Source: a virus | DNA: 20,780 nucleotides | Reading direction: 5' to 3' (one strand) | Virus record (IMG/VR): IMGVR_UViG_3300024432_001337 | Location: 1 to 20,780 of that record | Notes under the pieces: model-generated | What the model was told of the DNA's origin: nothing | The model's input: the letters and a program-made list of their open reading frames with translations, nothing else | Database searches by the model: none | Shown: piece by piece, positions 20,780 through 20,780 of the stretch | Layout of the letters: the number at the start of each line of letters is the position of its first letter | Numbering within the stretch: the stretch's first letter is position 1 | Translations under genes and position numbers: made by a program

Positions 20780-20780
20780 A

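Noticed and set aside
1-20780. tRNA genes, CRISPR arrays, insertion sequences
   Set aside because: No cloverleaf, regularly spaced repeat array or transposase signature was seen on reading either strand; short or diverged elements could still be missed by eye.

Overview
The window is an AT-rich stretch of a virulent, contractile-tailed (myovirus) phage genome distantly related to T4. All genes lie on the minus strand, so they are transcribed from high to low coordinates. T4-type head, packaging, neck and tail proteins can be recognised by motif and order: scaffold (gp22-like), major capsid protein (gp23-like), small terminase (gp16-like), large terminase (gp17-like), neck proteins (gp13- and gp14-like), sheath terminator (gp15-like), sheath (gp18-like), tube (gp19-like), a gp26-like tail assembly chaperone and the start of a tape-measure-like protein. 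Late-promoter-like NATAAATA boxes and strong Shine-Dalgarno (SD) sequences fit a T4-type late programme. The host cannot be named; low GC and AGGAGG-type ribosome sites suggest a low-GC bacterium.

Layout in transcription order: 20779-20636 end of an unknown gene; 20631-20359 unknown small gene; 20244-18130 scaffold and capsid, ending in a strong terminator (18056-18093); 17969-16542 a free-standing homing-endonuclease-like gene flanked by near-identical direct repeats; 16488-15994 probable TerS; 15937-10583 a cassette of prkA, a 54-residue ORF, a macro-domain gene, yhbH (DUF444) and spoVR, closed by a terminator (10514-10547); 10444-8885 TerL; 8844-6352 neck and tail completion genes; 6352-3485 a tube-like paralog, sheath and tube; 3312-2393 a tail assembly chaperone with a probable -1 programmed frameshift; 2374-2093 a small unknown; 1980-1 a tape-measure-like protein running off the window.

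The most striking content is the complete bacterial PrkA-YhbH-SpoVR trio, plus a macro-domain protein, placed between the two terminase genes that are adjacent in T4. The cassette has its own sigma70-type promoter (TTTACA-N17-TACAAT with an extended -10) at its head and a terminator at its tail, so it looks like a moron: an autonomous accessory unit inside a late structural operon. Its YhbH carries an apparent UBA-like helical insertion next to the von Willebrand-like domain.

Two regulatory devices also stand out. Before terL, a long hairpin holds the late-promoter box mostly in its loop and the terL SD in its stem. This is the arrangement T4 uses to silence translation of read-through transcripts while allowing it from late transcripts. 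In the chaperone gene, T TTT TTC directly before the stop gives access to a 60-codon -1 frame that has no start codon of its own. No tRNA, CRISPR array or insertion sequence was seen, and no stretch over 300 bases lacks a gene.
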